In this document: positions 1 through 8,302 of the stretch, one piece after another | How the letters are laid out: each line of letters begins with the position of its first letter | Position numbering within the stretch: position 1 is the stretch's first letter | Assembly (NCBI GenBank): GCA_046331705.1 | Contig: JAXLQJ010000008.1 | Location: forward strand, 160,211-224,210 | Direction of reading: 5' to 3' | Length of the DNA stretch: 64,000 nucleotides | Source of the DNA: JADJOY01 sp046331705 [NCBI: bacterium] | GTDB lineage: Bacteria; JADJOY01 | Notes under the pieces: model-generated | Database searches by the model: none | The model's input: only the letters and a program-made list of their open reading frames with translations | What the model was told of the DNA's origin: nothing | Program-made: the position numbers and the translations under genes

Positions 1-199
1 ATCGATTCGGGGAGCACGTCGTTCGCTCGTCGCCATCGCGCGTCTATTTAGCCTGCCCCTAGACCGCGCAGGAACGCGGCATCGCCGTCGAGCACCCGAC
101 GATGTGCGCGCATTGCGACCGTGAGCGACGCGTGCTTCAATCGGTCCCCCGGTGCGCTCTCCGCGCGAGCTCGACCTCGGGCCCGCGCTTGCGAGCGAG

Positions 200-590
200 A
201 TGAGCCATGAAAACAAGACCTTCGTCTACGACAAGCCGTCGATCGGCGCCGACGATCTGAAGATCCCGCCCAACATCCGCGCCACGCTGAAGGTGCTGAG
301 CGGCACCGAGCAGGGCGCACCTTCCCGCTCAGCCTGAGCACCACGGTGATCGGACGCGGCGAGCAAGCCGACGTCCGCGTCGACGACGACGCCATGTCGC
401 GGCGCCATACCGAGATCTCCTATCGCAACCTCGAGTTCCGGGTGCGCGACCTGGAATCGAGCAACGGCACCTTCCTCAACGGCTCCGAGGTCAAGGAATA
501 CGCACTGCGCAACGGCGACAAGATCATGGCCGGCGAGACGCTCTTCTCTTCGCCGTGGATCGGGTCGGCGCACCACCCAAGATGACGTGA
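200..590 (+). pseudogene. FHA-domain protein, broken by apparent frameshifts
   Basis: An ATG at 200 opens a frame (MSHENKTFVYDKPSIG...) that runs into a stop near 337. The natural continuation, containing the FHA core VIGRGEQADVRVDD, SRRHTEI and SSNGTFLNG, lies in another frame from about 320. A second shift near 545 would be needed to reach the stop at 588-590 with a normal C-terminus (FAVDRVGAPP). FHA domains bind phosphothreonine peptides, usually beside Ser/Thr kinases or secretion systems. The fold signature is clear; the intact protein would be about 130 residues, essentially a lone FHA domain. Two single-base disruptions in 400 bases suggest either a decaying gene or indel errors in the sequence, and these cannot be told apart here. 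Confidence 0.7.
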
Positions 591-596
591 GCCGGC

Positions 597-1248
597 GCGC
601 AGCGACCGCCCAGACCCGGGCGTGATGGGCCGCGACGGTGTGCGCGAAAAGCGCCCTGGCGCTATGGGCCGTGGAATCGCGCCGGTGGACGCGCCGGTGA
701 ACGAGCATGCGCACGAGCGTTGTCCGCGCCTCGCGCCCTGGTCCGTCATCTCCGCGCAACCCCGGCTGCGCGTGGCCCGCGACCCGGCGGTGAAGCCACT
801 CGGGAGGCGCGCCCTGGATGCGCGCGACGCGCGGACACTTCTCGTGGACAGGCGGGCGCGCGTTGGGCGTCGGTCGCGGCGCCGCGCGGTGGGGCACTTA
901 CCCGCTTGCCTAGGGCGCCGCCGCGGTCTCGCTCTTGGCGCTCGCGCGTGTGCCTGCCCCTCGGGCCTGGGTCGACTCGCGAGCCGCGCTGTGACGGCGC
1001 GGCGCGGACGCGGCTCGGCGCCACCGCGCGGCGCGAGGGCCCTGCCCGCTGGGCGCCAGCGCGGCCGGCGCCGAGGACGTGCCGCGCTTGCCTGTCCGAC
1101 GCCCGGCGCTCGAGCGGACGATTCGCGTGCTCTGCCGGCCGACCCAGGTCCGTGCTGCGTGCGACGGGGTCGGAATGGCGCTGGCGCACGCCGCGAGGCA
1201 CGTCGCGAGATCGCGCGCGATCGCGCCAAAACAAGGGGGATTCGAGCC
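597..1248. other. Gene-poor segment upstream of the putative origin
   Basis: About 650 bases without a convincing gene. Open frames cross it on both strands, but all are Arg/Pro/Ala-rich, lack recognisable domains and look like by-products of GC-rich sequence. No tRNA, rRNA or repeat array is evident. Together with the following segment it forms the gene-free space upstream of dnaA. Confidence 0.5.
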
Positions 1249-1575
1249 TGTGGATGGCTGCCCCCCCCCACAGAGACATTTCGACTAATTTCGATCTCGA
1301 TCTCAATGGATTCGGGAAAATCGATCTCGCCGGGACACAGAAAGTTGTGCACACAAGCTGTTCAGAACCGGCGCATAACGAGATAACTCGCCGAGATCAT
1401 TTACGCTTCGCGGCCGAGCCCGCCGAGACCCGCCAAATCCCGCGTTTCCCGGCACTCCGAGCCCCACGATTTCGCGAAATCCGCGCGCTTCGCGGTGTGG
1501 ATGATTCACTGCGCCGACACCCTCCGCGACACACGGCGATACGCGCCTTGCCCCTTCGCTCACGGATCTGGATAA
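1249..1575. other. oriC: Putative replication origin (oriC) with DnaA-box-like sites
   Basis: Four sites close to the DnaA box TTATCCACA lie in the 400 bases before dnaA: TGTGGATGG at 1249-1257, TTGTGCACA at 1345-1353, TGTGGATGA at 1496-1504 and TCTGGATAA at 1567-1575. Three are on the minus strand and one on the plus strand. Each differs from consensus by one or two bases. Segments of lower GC lie between them (about 1278-1320 and 1371-1405), including a short repeat of GATCTC, and could serve as an unwinding element. A nine-C run sits at 1261-1269. The site next to dnaA is the usual place for oriC; function is inferred. Confidence 0.55.
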
Positions 1576-1632
1576 TGCGCGGGTCTCGAATCAGCATCTC
1601 GTCACTCCCCACCAGTCGTCGTCCCTTTCGCG

Positions 1633-3111
1633 ATGAGCCCAGCTCAAGAGATCTGGCGCCAGACCCTCACCAACCTCGAGGCCCACGTGGCCCCGCATCT
1701 GGTCGAGCTTTGGCTGCGACCGCTGCGTCTGGTGCGCCTCGAGGACGAGAAGGTGGTGGTGTCGGCGCCCAATCAGTTCACGCACGATTGGGTGCGGGAG
1801 CACTTCCTGCGCGAGCTCGAGCAATCGTTGCCCGACCGCACCGGCCGCCCGTACCAGCTCGTGCTGACCTTCGGCGAGGACGCGACCGACGACCCCGCCG
1901 AGCCGCCAGACCGCGCGCCTTCCCGCCCGCTCTACCTGGTTCCACCGAAACGCGCTGGAGTGGCAGCGGGCGCGGCGCTCGCGGCAGCAGGGCACGTCCC
2001 CGTGGGCGCGCGTCCCCCAGCAGCGCGCCCCACCGCTCCGCCGGCGCGCTCGACCCATCCCCTGCCGGCCGCCGCGCGCTTGCTCACGTTCGAGCGGTTC
2101 GTGGTCGGCCCCAGCAATCGCCTGGCGGTCGCCGCGGCGCGCGCCATCGTCGAAGCACCGGAGGTGCGGTTCAACCCGCTCTTCCTCAACGCACCCGTGG
2201 GGCTCGGCAAGACGCACCTCGCGTGCGCCGTGGTGAACGAGCTCATCCGGCTGCGGCCGCGAACGCGCGTGGCGTTCGCGCCCGCGGAGCGCTACCTGGC
2301 GGACATGGTCGCGGCCATCGCCCAGGGCCGCATCGAGAGCTTCAAGGAGCGCTATCGCCGCAACGTCGACTTGCTGGTGGTGGACGACGTGCAGTTCCTG
2401 GCGGGCAAGAAGCGCACGCAGTCGGAGTTCTTCCACGCGCTCGACGAGCTCTTCGCCGACGGCAAGCAGGTGCTGCTCACCGGCAATGGCAATCCGGCGT
2501 CGATCCCCGACCTCGCCGAGCCGCTGCGCTCACGGCTCGGCGCGGGCCTGGTCGTGGAGATCGATCCACCCGAGCACGGCACGCGCGTGGCGATCGTCGC
2601 CGGACGAGCGACCGAGCGCGGCGTCCCGTTGCCCGAGGGCGTGGCCGAGGCCGTCGCGTCGGTCGCGACGGTGAGCGTCCGCGATCTGGAAGGGGCGCTC
2701 AATCGCGTGCTGGCGCTGGCCTCGTTGACGGGTGAGCCCGTCACCCTTCCACTCGCCGAGGAAGCGCTCAAGCCCTACCGCAAACGCCAGGCGGCCACGC
2801 TCACCCCGGAGCGGATCATGGCCGCCGTCGCGCGCGCCTGGGGCCTCGACCCCGCGCGGCTGCGGGCTCGCTCGCGGCGGCGGGAGGTGCTGATCCCGCG
2901 GCAGGTGGTGCTCTACTTCTGCCGCAAGTACACGCCCGCGAGCCTCGCCAGCATCGGCGAGCTGGTGGGACGGAACCACTCGTCGGTCATCCACTCGCTC
3001 ACCACCCTCGAGAAGCGATTGCTCTCGGACCGCAGCCTGCGCCAGAAGGTCGAGTTCATCGAGCAGCGCCTGCTCACGGAACCGGCCACCGAGGACGTGA
3101 CCAACCTCTGA
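1633..3111 (+). CDS. dnaA: Chromosomal replication initiator protein DnaA (divergent)
   Basis: The initiator binds DnaA boxes and opens the origin in an ATP-dependent way. The 492-residue protein has an N-terminal domain I (about 1-80), a Pro/Ala-rich linker (about 85-150), an AAA+ core and a C-terminal DNA-binding domain IV. Walker B is canonical (VVDDVQFLAGK, Asp251-Asp252), and the arginine-finger region reads LRSRL. Domain IV carries GRNHSSVIHS (446-455), matching the family GRDHTTV signature loosely. Odd points: Walker A is APVGLGKT (187-194), where the first glycine of GxxGxGKT is Ala, and the sensor-1 stretch is TGNGNP rather than the common TSDRxP. No clear Shine-Dalgarno precedes the ATG. 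suhB follows instead of dnaN. Length and all four domains argue for the real initiator rather than an Hda-like paralogue. Confidence 0.93.
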   Translation: MSPAQEIWRQTLTNLEAHVAPHLVELWLRPLRLVRLEDEKVVVSAPNQFTHDWVREHFLRELEQSLPDRTGRPYQLVLTFGEDATDDPAEPPDRAPSRPLYLVPPKRAGVAAGAALAAAGHVPVGARPPAARPTAPPARSTHPLPAAARLLTFERFVVGPSNRLAVAAARAIVEAPEVRFNPLFLNAPVGLGKTHLACAVVNELIRLRPRTRVAFAPAERYLADMVAAIAQGRIESFKERYRRNVDLLVVDDVQFLAGKKRTQSEFFHALDELFADGKQVLLTGNGNPASIPDLAEPLRSRLGAGLVVEIDPPEHGTRVAIVAGRATERGVPLPEGVAEAVASVATVSVRDLEGALNRVLALASLTGEPVTLPLAEEALKPYRKRQAATLTPERIMAAVARAWGLDPARLRARSRRREVLIPRQVVLYFCRKYTPASLASIGELVGRNHSSVIHSLTTLEKRLLSDRSLRQKVEFIEQRLLTEPATEDVTNL

Positions 3112-3187
3112 CGAGCGCCGGTGCGCGGATCGTCGACCGCCTGGCGCGGTTCCGTGCGCACGCTCCCGTCGCGATCTCCCCCCCGCC

Positions 3188-3973
3188 ATGACCGGTCCCG
3201 ATCCCCTCGCTGCCGCGACCGCGATCGCGCGTGGCGCCGGCGAGGTGCTGCGCGCGCATTTCGGGCAGGCGCTCACGATCGAGCACAAGGGCGAGATCGA
3301 TCTCGTCACCGAGGCCGACCGCGCGTCCGAGGCGCACATCGTCTCCCGGCTGCGCACCGCGTTCCCGGACCACGCGATCCTGGCCGAGGAGGGGTCGGGC
3401 ACGGCGCGCGCCGGACGGCCGCGCTGGCTCGTCGATCCGCTCGACGGCACCACCAACTTCGCGCACGGCTACCCGCTCTTCGCGGTCTCGATCGCGCTCG
3501 AGGTCGAGGGACGGATCGAGGTCGGTGTCGTGCACGACCCCTGCCGCGACGAGACCTTCGCCGCCCGCCGCGGCGCTGGCGCGACCCTGAACGGCGCGGC
3601 GATGCGTGTGTCCGCCATCGAGCAGCTCTCGCGCGCGCTCCTGGTGACGGGCTTCCCCTACACCATCCACGAGCGCCCCGAGCCCACCGTGGGCCTGCTA
3701 CGCCGCTTCTTGATGGCGGGCCAGGGACTGCGCCGCGACGGCTCGGCAGCGCTCGACCTCTGCTACGTCGCCGCGGGCCGCTTCGACGGCTTCTGGGAGC
3801 TCGAGCTCAAGCCCTGGGACGTCGCCGCCGGCAGCCTCATCGTCGAGGAGGCGGGCGGCCGCGTCACCAATCTCGACGGCAGCCGGTTCGCGATCGACGC
3901 GGGCGCGATCCTCGCCACCAACGGGCGCTTGCACGACGCGATGCTGACGATCGCGTCCTCAACGGCTTCCTAG
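3188..3973 (+). CDS. suhB: Inositol monophosphatase family protein (SuhB-like)
   Basis: Mg2+/Li+-sensitive sugar-phosphate monoesterase family; substrates include inositol-1-phosphate and related phosphates. The 261-residue length is typical. Metal-binding motifs are intact: the EE pair in AEEG (about 67-68), DPLDGTTNFAHG (83-94) and the C-terminal WDVAAG motif with the following EEAGG. It begins 76 bases after dnaA on the same strand, with a long C run just before the ATG. Its 3' end overlaps the convergent membrane methyltransferase gene by 15 bases. The family is also known for a histidinol-phosphatase branch, so the exact substrate is open even though hisG lies at the far end of this window. 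Confidence 0.9.
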   Translation: MTGPDPLAAATAIARGAGEVLRAHFGQALTIEHKGEIDLVTEADRASEAHIVSRLRTAFPDHAILAEEGSGTARAGRPRWLVDPLDGTTNFAHGYPLFAVSIALEVEGRIEVGVVHDPCRDETFAARRGAGATLNGAAMRVSAIEQLSRALLVTGFPYTIHERPEPTVGLLRRFLMAGQGLRRDGSAALDLCYVAAGRFDGFWELELKPWDVAAGSLIVEEAGGRVTNLDGSRFAIDAGAILATNGRLHDAMLTIASSTAS

Positions 3974-4573
3974 CCGCGGAAGGAACCGGCCGGTGACGGC
4001 GACCCACGCCTGATAGGCGTCGCCGTGCTCTTCGCCGAGGAAGTCCTCTTCCAGACGCGCCTGGATCTGCAGCCCGTACACCGTGAGGATCACGAGGATC
4101 AGCGAGGGATCGCAGGGCACCAGCAGGAAGAGCCCGACGCTCGCGCCCATCATGCCGGTGTAGATCGGATTGCGGATCCACCGGAACGGACCGTGCTTCA
4201 CCAGCTCGGCCACGCCGGCGCGATCGATGCCGATCTTCCAGGCTTCGCCCATCGTCCCTTGCGCCCAACCGGTGAGCCCGAGCGACGCCAGGGCGATCAA
4301 GAAGCCGAAGGTCTGCACGGTCGCGGTCGCGAGCCCGCTGAAGGGGCGCATCGCATCGAGGATCTCGGGATCCCAGAGGTAGAGCACGCCCACCACGTAG
4401 TGCCCGCCCACCAGCGGGATCAGCGAGCCGGCCAGGAATCGCTCGGTGCCGGAGCTCCGATCGCTGATGCCGATCGGCATCTTGCCGAACCGCACCCGGT
4501 AGGTCGCGAACTTCACGACCGCGGGGAAGAGAAACAGGATCAAGAGCAAGGCGACTTCGATGCGCGCGTCCAT
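3959..4573 (-). CDS. Isoprenylcysteine carboxyl methyltransferase / PEMT-type membrane methyltransferase
   Basis: A 204-residue integral membrane protein with four to five hydrophobic segments. The C-terminal half has the family hallmark GPFRWIRNPIYTG (His/Arg-Asn-Pro-x-Tyr) followed by LGEEHGDAYQAW, which forms the S-adenosylmethionine site of ICMT and phospholipid N-methyltransferases. Bacterial members methylate diverse lipids or small molecules, so the substrate cannot be named. A GAGGAA ribosome site lies just before the ATG at 4573. It is downstream of, and co-oriented with, the beta-barrel gene (70-base gap), and its end overlaps suhB tail to tail. Confidence 0.85.
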   Translation of the reverse strand: MDARIEVALLLILFLFPAVVKFATYRVRFGKMPIGISDRSSGTERFLAGSLIPLVGGHYVVGVLYLWDPEILDAMRPFSGLATATVQTFGFLIALASLGLTGWAQGTMGEAWKIGIDRAGVAELVKHGPFRWIRNPIYTGMMGASVGLFLLVPCDPSLILVILTVYGLQIQARLEEDFLGEEHGDAYQAWVAVTGRFLPRLGSR

Positions 4574-4643
4574 GGAGGTTCCTCGGGGTGTGCGGTGCGA
4601 CGACGACGGCGGTCCCGGCGACCGAAGCCTCGCACCCGCTCGT

Positions 4644-5270
4644 TCAGAAGAAAACGCCGAGCGACAGCGGCACCGTCAACAGGTCCTCGCCGTGCTCGGA
4701 GAAGATCCGGTCGTAGGCAACGGCGACGTCGAGCACGACGCGCGGCACGAGCACGACCTGCAACCCGGCTTGGACCGAGGCCACGAAGTCGAGCTGATCG
4801 TCCGACTCGGTGCCGGTGATGTCGGTGGTGCGAAGCAGCAACCCGGGTGAGCCCGCCAGGTACGGATGGAGCCGATCGGCGACCTCGAACGACGCCCGCA
4901 GGCCGGCACCGAACGCGAGGTTGGTGGCGCTGGCGCTGGCGCCGCCGTCGGGGATCTCGGAGCGCTGGAAATCGACAGCGAAGCTCGCGAACGGCTCGAG
5001 ATTCGGGTGCACGTAGTAGCCGAGGAGCGTGCCGACCTGCACCTGCGACGACACGACCCCGTCGCTCAAGCGCTGAAACGAACCGCGAAGCGCGAGCTCC
5101 CACGCGTCCGGCGCGCCCGGCCCCGGGGGCGGAAGCTCCGCTGGCGTCTGCGCGTGGCCGAGACTCCCGAGCAGCAGCGATGCGCAACACGCGACGGCGC
5201 GAGCCAGGGTCGAGAAGGCGCCCCGGGAGGCGCATCCCGAGGCGCGCGGCTTCGGCGAGCGAGCGCTCAT
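4644..5270 (-). CDS. Small outer-membrane beta-barrel protein
   Basis: The 208-residue product starts at MSARSPKPR, has a signal peptide (hydrophobic run ARAVACCASLLLGSLGHAQ, cleavage near AQT) and then alternating amphipathic strands, ending in Phe-Phe as outer-membrane barrels do. The strand pattern (GTLLGYYVHPNLEPFASFAVD, AGLRASFEVADRLHPYLAG) resembles OmpA/OmpW-type eight-stranded barrels. An upstream in-frame ATG at 5393 would add 41 residues without signal character, so the start at 5270 was chosen. No specific function can be given. It is divergent from the ferredoxin gene. Confidence 0.75.
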   Translation of the reverse strand: MSARSPKPRASGCASRGAFSTLARAVACCASLLLGSLGHAQTPAELPPPGPGAPDAWELALRGSFQRLSDGVVSSQVQVGTLLGYYVHPNLEPFASFAVDFQRSEIPDGGASASATNLAFGAGLRASFEVADRLHPYLAGSPGLLLRTTDITGTESDDQLDFVASVQAGLQVVLVPRVVLDVAVAYDRIFSEHGEDLLTVPLSLGVFF

Positions 5271-5385
5271 CGCGCGCACGTAAGCCCCGATCGACCGCCA
5301 CGTCAACCCGTTCGCGCGCCTGAAACAACGTTCGCTCGACAACCTGCTAACCTCCCGCGCCTCGAACGATCCGGGGGAATCGAGC

Positions 5386-5742
5386 ATGTCCATCTTCGAG
5401 CGTCACATCTTCATCTGCGAGAACGTTCGCGAGAAGGGTCATCCACGCGGCTGCTGCGCGGAAAAGGGCGGCGAACGCGTCCGCGAGCTCTTCAAGGAGG
5501 CCCTCGAGAAGCGCGGCCTCAAGGGGCGGATGCGCGCCAACAAGGCCGGCTGCCTCGACCAGTGCGAGATCGGCCCGACGGTGGTCGTGTATCCCGAGGG
5601 TGTCTGGTACGGCCTGGTGCGCACGGCCGAGGACGTCGACGAGATCGTCGAGCAGCATCTGATCGGCGGCCGCGTCGTGGAGCGCCTCGCGTTCTCGCGC
5701 GATGCCTCGGGCAAGCTGGTGCGCGGCCGCGGCAACCCCTGA
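5386..5742 (+). CDS. (2Fe-2S) ferredoxin, thioredoxin-like fold
   Basis: A 118-residue soluble protein of the thioredoxin-fold 2Fe-2S ferredoxin family. It carries the expected cysteines: Cys11, Cys23 or Cys24, Cys56 and Cys60, in the pattern C-x11/12-C ... C-x3-C, with the motif AGCLDQCEIGPTVVVYPEGVWY typical of stand-alone members and of NuoE-like domains. It probably carries electrons to an unidentified partner. It is the first gene of a plus-strand run with argS 49 bases downstream. Confidence 0.88.
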   Translation: MSIFERHIFICENVREKGHPRGCCAEKGGERVRELFKEALEKRGLKGRMRANKAGCLDQCEIGPTVVVYPEGVWYGLVRTAEDVDEIVEQHLIGGRVVERLAFSRDASGKLVRGRGNP

Positions 5743-5791
5743 TCCCACGAGGCGCGGCGCGCGCCGCGCCTCCGTCTGCACCCTCCCAACC

Positions 5792-7546
5792 ATGAACTCG
5801 ATCCCGACTCTCTTGGCCGAGCGCCTCGCGGCCGCCGTGGAAGCGGCGTTCCCAGGCGCGAGCTTCGATCGCGCGGCGCTCGTCGAGGCGGCGCAGGACA
5901 CGCGCTTCGGCGATTACCAGTGCAACGCCGCCCTCAAGCTCGCGAAGAGCGTGGGGCGCCCGCCGCGCGACGTCGCCAACGCGATCGTGGGCCAGCTGCG
6001 CATCGACGATCTCTGCGAGCCGCCGTCGATCGCCGGCCCGGGGTTCGTGAATCTCACCGTGCACGCGAGCCTGATCGCCCGGACCGCGATGGCGCTGCGC
6101 GCCGAGCCCACGCTCGGCGTGGCGCCCACCGACGCGCCCCACACCGTGGTGGTCGACTACTCGGCGCCCAACATCGCCAAGGAGATGCACGTCGGTCATC
6201 TGCGCTCCACGATCATCGGCGATTCGCTGGTGCGGGTGCTCGAGTTCCTCGGTCATCGCGTGATCCGCCAGAACCACGTCGGCGACTGGGGCACCCAGTT
6301 CGGGATGCTCATCGAGCACCTGATCGACAGCGGCGCCGCGGACGCCGCCGAGCTCGGCGTCAAGGATCTCGACGCCTTCTACCAGGCCGCCAAACGCCAG
6401 TTCGACGCCTCCGACGACTTCAAGCAGCGCGCCCGCGCCCGGGTGGTGTCGCTGCAAGGCGGCGACGAGCGCTCGCTCGCGCTCTGGCGACGTTTGGTCG
6501 AGGAGTCGGAGCGCCATTTCCGCGCGGTGTATGCCTACCTCGGCGTGCGCCTCACCGACGGCGACATCCGCCCCGAGAGCTTCTTCAATCCGCGCCTCGC
6601 GGAAGTCGTGGGCGACCTGCAAGCGCTCGGGCTCGCGCGCGAGAGCGAGGGCGCCACGTGCGTCTTCCCGGACGGCTTCCGGCGCAAGGACGGCGAGCCG
6701 CTGCCCATGATCGTGCGCAAGGCCGACGGCGGCTATCTCTACGCCACCACCGACCTCGCGGCGCTGCGCTTCCGGGTGAGCGAGCTTCGCGCCGACCGGA
6801 TCGCGTACGTCGTGGGCGAGCCGCAGGCGCAGCACTTCGCGATGCTGTTCGCGGTGGCTCGCACCGCCGGCTGGCTGCCGAGCCACGTGCGGGCCGAGCA
6901 CGTCGGCTTCGGATCGGTGCTCGGCCCCGACCGCAAGCCCTTCAAGACCCGTGCGGGCGGCACCGTGAAGCTCGTCGACCTGCTCACCGAGGCCGTCGAG
7001 CGCGGGCGGGCTGCGCTCGTCGAGCGGCCCGGCGGGCGCGATCTGAGCGACATCGGCGAGGCGGAGAAGCTCGCGATCGCCCAGACCCTCGGCATCGGAG
7101 CGGTCAAGTACGCCGACCTCTCCACCGATCGCACCAAGGACTACGTCTTCGACTGGGATCGGATGCTGGCGCTCAACGGCAACACCGCGCCCTACCTCAT
7201 CAACGCCTACGTGCGGATCCGCTCGATCCTGCGCAAGGCGGTAAGCGTGCCGAGCGCCGAGACGCCGATCGTGCTCGGCGCGCCGGCGGAGCGCGATCTG
7301 GCGCTCGCGCTCACGCGCTTTCCGGAGGTGGTGAACGCCGTCGCCGAGAAGTTGCTCCCGCACGTGCTCTGCACCTATCTCTACGAGCTGGCGTCGCGCT
7401 ACCACAAATTCTACGAGACCTGCCCCGTGCTCGCCGCCGACGACCCCGACACCCGCGCGAGCCGGCTCGCGCTCTGCGACGTGGTGGCGAGGGTGCTGCG
7501 TCAAGGGCTCGAGCTGCTCGGGATCGGCACCGTCGAGCAGATGTGA
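5792..7546 (+). CDS. argS: Arginine--tRNA ligase
   Basis: Class I aminoacyl-tRNA synthetase that charges tRNA-Arg. The 584-residue protein has the N-terminal Add-1 tRNA-binding domain (QDTRFGDYQCNAALKLAK), the HIGH-type motif HVGH at 133-136 within SAPNIAKEMHVGHLRST, a degenerate KMSKS region (KPFKTRAGG, about 382) and a C-terminal DALR anticodon-binding domain ending in GIGTVEQM. The ATG at 5792 was chosen because conserved sequence starts there; an upstream ATG at 5702 adds unconserved residues overlapping the ferredoxin gene. Length is normal for the family. Confidence 0.97.
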   Translation: MNSIPTLLAERLAAAVEAAFPGASFDRAALVEAAQDTRFGDYQCNAALKLAKSVGRPPRDVANAIVGQLRIDDLCEPPSIAGPGFVNLTVHASLIARTAMALRAEPTLGVAPTDAPHTVVVDYSAPNIAKEMHVGHLRSTIIGDSLVRVLEFLGHRVIRQNHVGDWGTQFGMLIEHLIDSGAADAAELGVKDLDAFYQAAKRQFDASDDFKQRARARVVSLQGGDERSLALWRRLVEESERHFRAVYAYLGVRLTDGDIRPESFFNPRLAEVVGDLQALGLARESEGATCVFPDGFRRKDGEPLPMIVRKADGGYLYATTDLAALRFRVSELRADRIAYVVGEPQAQHFAMLFAVARTAGWLPSHVRAEHVGFGSVLGPDRKPFKTRAGGTVKLVDLLTEAVERGRAALVERPGGRDLSDIGEAEKLAIAQTLGIGAVKYADLSTDRTKDYVFDWDRMLALNGNTAPYLINAYVRIRSILRKAVSVPSAETPIVLGAPAERDLALALTRFPEVVNAVAEKLLPHVLCTYLYELASRYHKFYETCPVLAADDPDTRASRLALCDVVARVLRQGLELLGIGTVEQM

Positions 7547-7600
7547 GCCCACCCGTCTCGCGCGATCCCGCAAGCCTTTCGTCCTCGCAGGTGGTCTCCG

Positions 7601-8302
7601 ATGGCTGATCGCGGCACACGGCTCGTGGTCTTCGATCTCGACGGCACGCTGGTCGATTCCCGCCACGACATCGCCGTGGCGGCCAACGGCACGCTCGCGG
7701 CGCTCGGTCTCGCGCGCTTGCCCGAGCCCACCGTCGTCGGCTTCATCGGTGGCGGCGTGCGCAACCTGGCGTTGCGCTGCCTCGCGGCGGCGTCCGATCC
7801 CGAGCGCCCGCGCTTCGAGCCGGAGGCGTTCGTCGAGCGCTTCATGCCGATCTACGCCGAGCACCTCCTCGACTTCACGCGGCCCTACCCCGGCGTGCTC
7901 GAGACGCTCGGTGCGCTGCGCGCGGCGGGGCTCGTCACGGCGGTGGTCACCAACAAGCCCAGCGCGCCGGCGCGCGCCATCATCGACGGCCTGGGGCTCG
8001 GACCGTTCGCGATGGTGGTGGGCGGCGACTCCACCCCGGTGCGCAAGCCCGATCCCGAGCCGCTCCTCGGAGTGTTGCGCCACGTCGGCGCCACGAGCGA
8101 GGAGGCGCTCTACGTGGGCGACATGGCGATCGACGTCGAGACCGCGGCAGCGGCGCGCACGCGCTTCGTGGGAGTCACCTGGGGAATCGGCGCACGCGCC
8201 GACCTGGAAGCCGCGGGCGCCACCACGTTCGTCGAGCGCATGACCGATCTGCTCGACCACGTCGGCCTCGACGATCGCCTTCCCCGCGCGTCGCATCCGT
8301 GA
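7601..8302 (+). CDS. gph: HAD-superfamily phosphoglycolate phosphatase-like hydrolase
   Basis: A 233-residue HAD phosphatase. Motif I is DLDGT (nucleophile Asp12, acid/base Asp14), motif II is VVTNKP, the motif III lysine is in VRKPDP, and motif IV is GDMAIDVETA. The alpha-helical cap lies between motifs I and II. This subfamily commonly removes phosphate from 2-phosphoglycolate formed during DNA end repair, but substrates vary. It lies 54 bases after argS, and its TGA overlaps the GTG start of the following hydrolase (GTGA), suggesting coupled translation. Confidence 0.9.
   Translation: MADRGTRLVVFDLDGTLVDSRHDIAVAANGTLAALGLARLPEPTVVGFIGGGVRNLALRCLAAASDPERPRFEPEAFVERFMPIYAEHLLDFTRPYPGVLETLGALRAAGLVTAVVTNKPSAPARAIIDGLGLGPFAMVVGGDSTPVRKPDPEPLLGVLRHVGATSEEALYVGDMAIDVETAAAARTRFVGVTWGIGARADLEAAGATTFVERMTDLLDHVGLDDRLPRASHP

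Noticed and set aside
226-1352. Minus-strand open frames antisense to the FHA remnant and origin
   Set aside because: Low-complexity basic translations without recognisable motifs or ribosome sites; the FHA reading on the plus strand explains the conserved part.
720-2735. Long plus-strand open frame across the origin region and dnaA
   Set aside because: Arg/Pro/Ala-rich with no domain, overlaps dnaA in another frame; a by-product of high GC.
5519-8296. 925-residue minus-strand frame opposite argS and gph
   Set aside because: Mirror frame of two confidently identified genes; sequence is His/Arg/Glu-rich shadow text.
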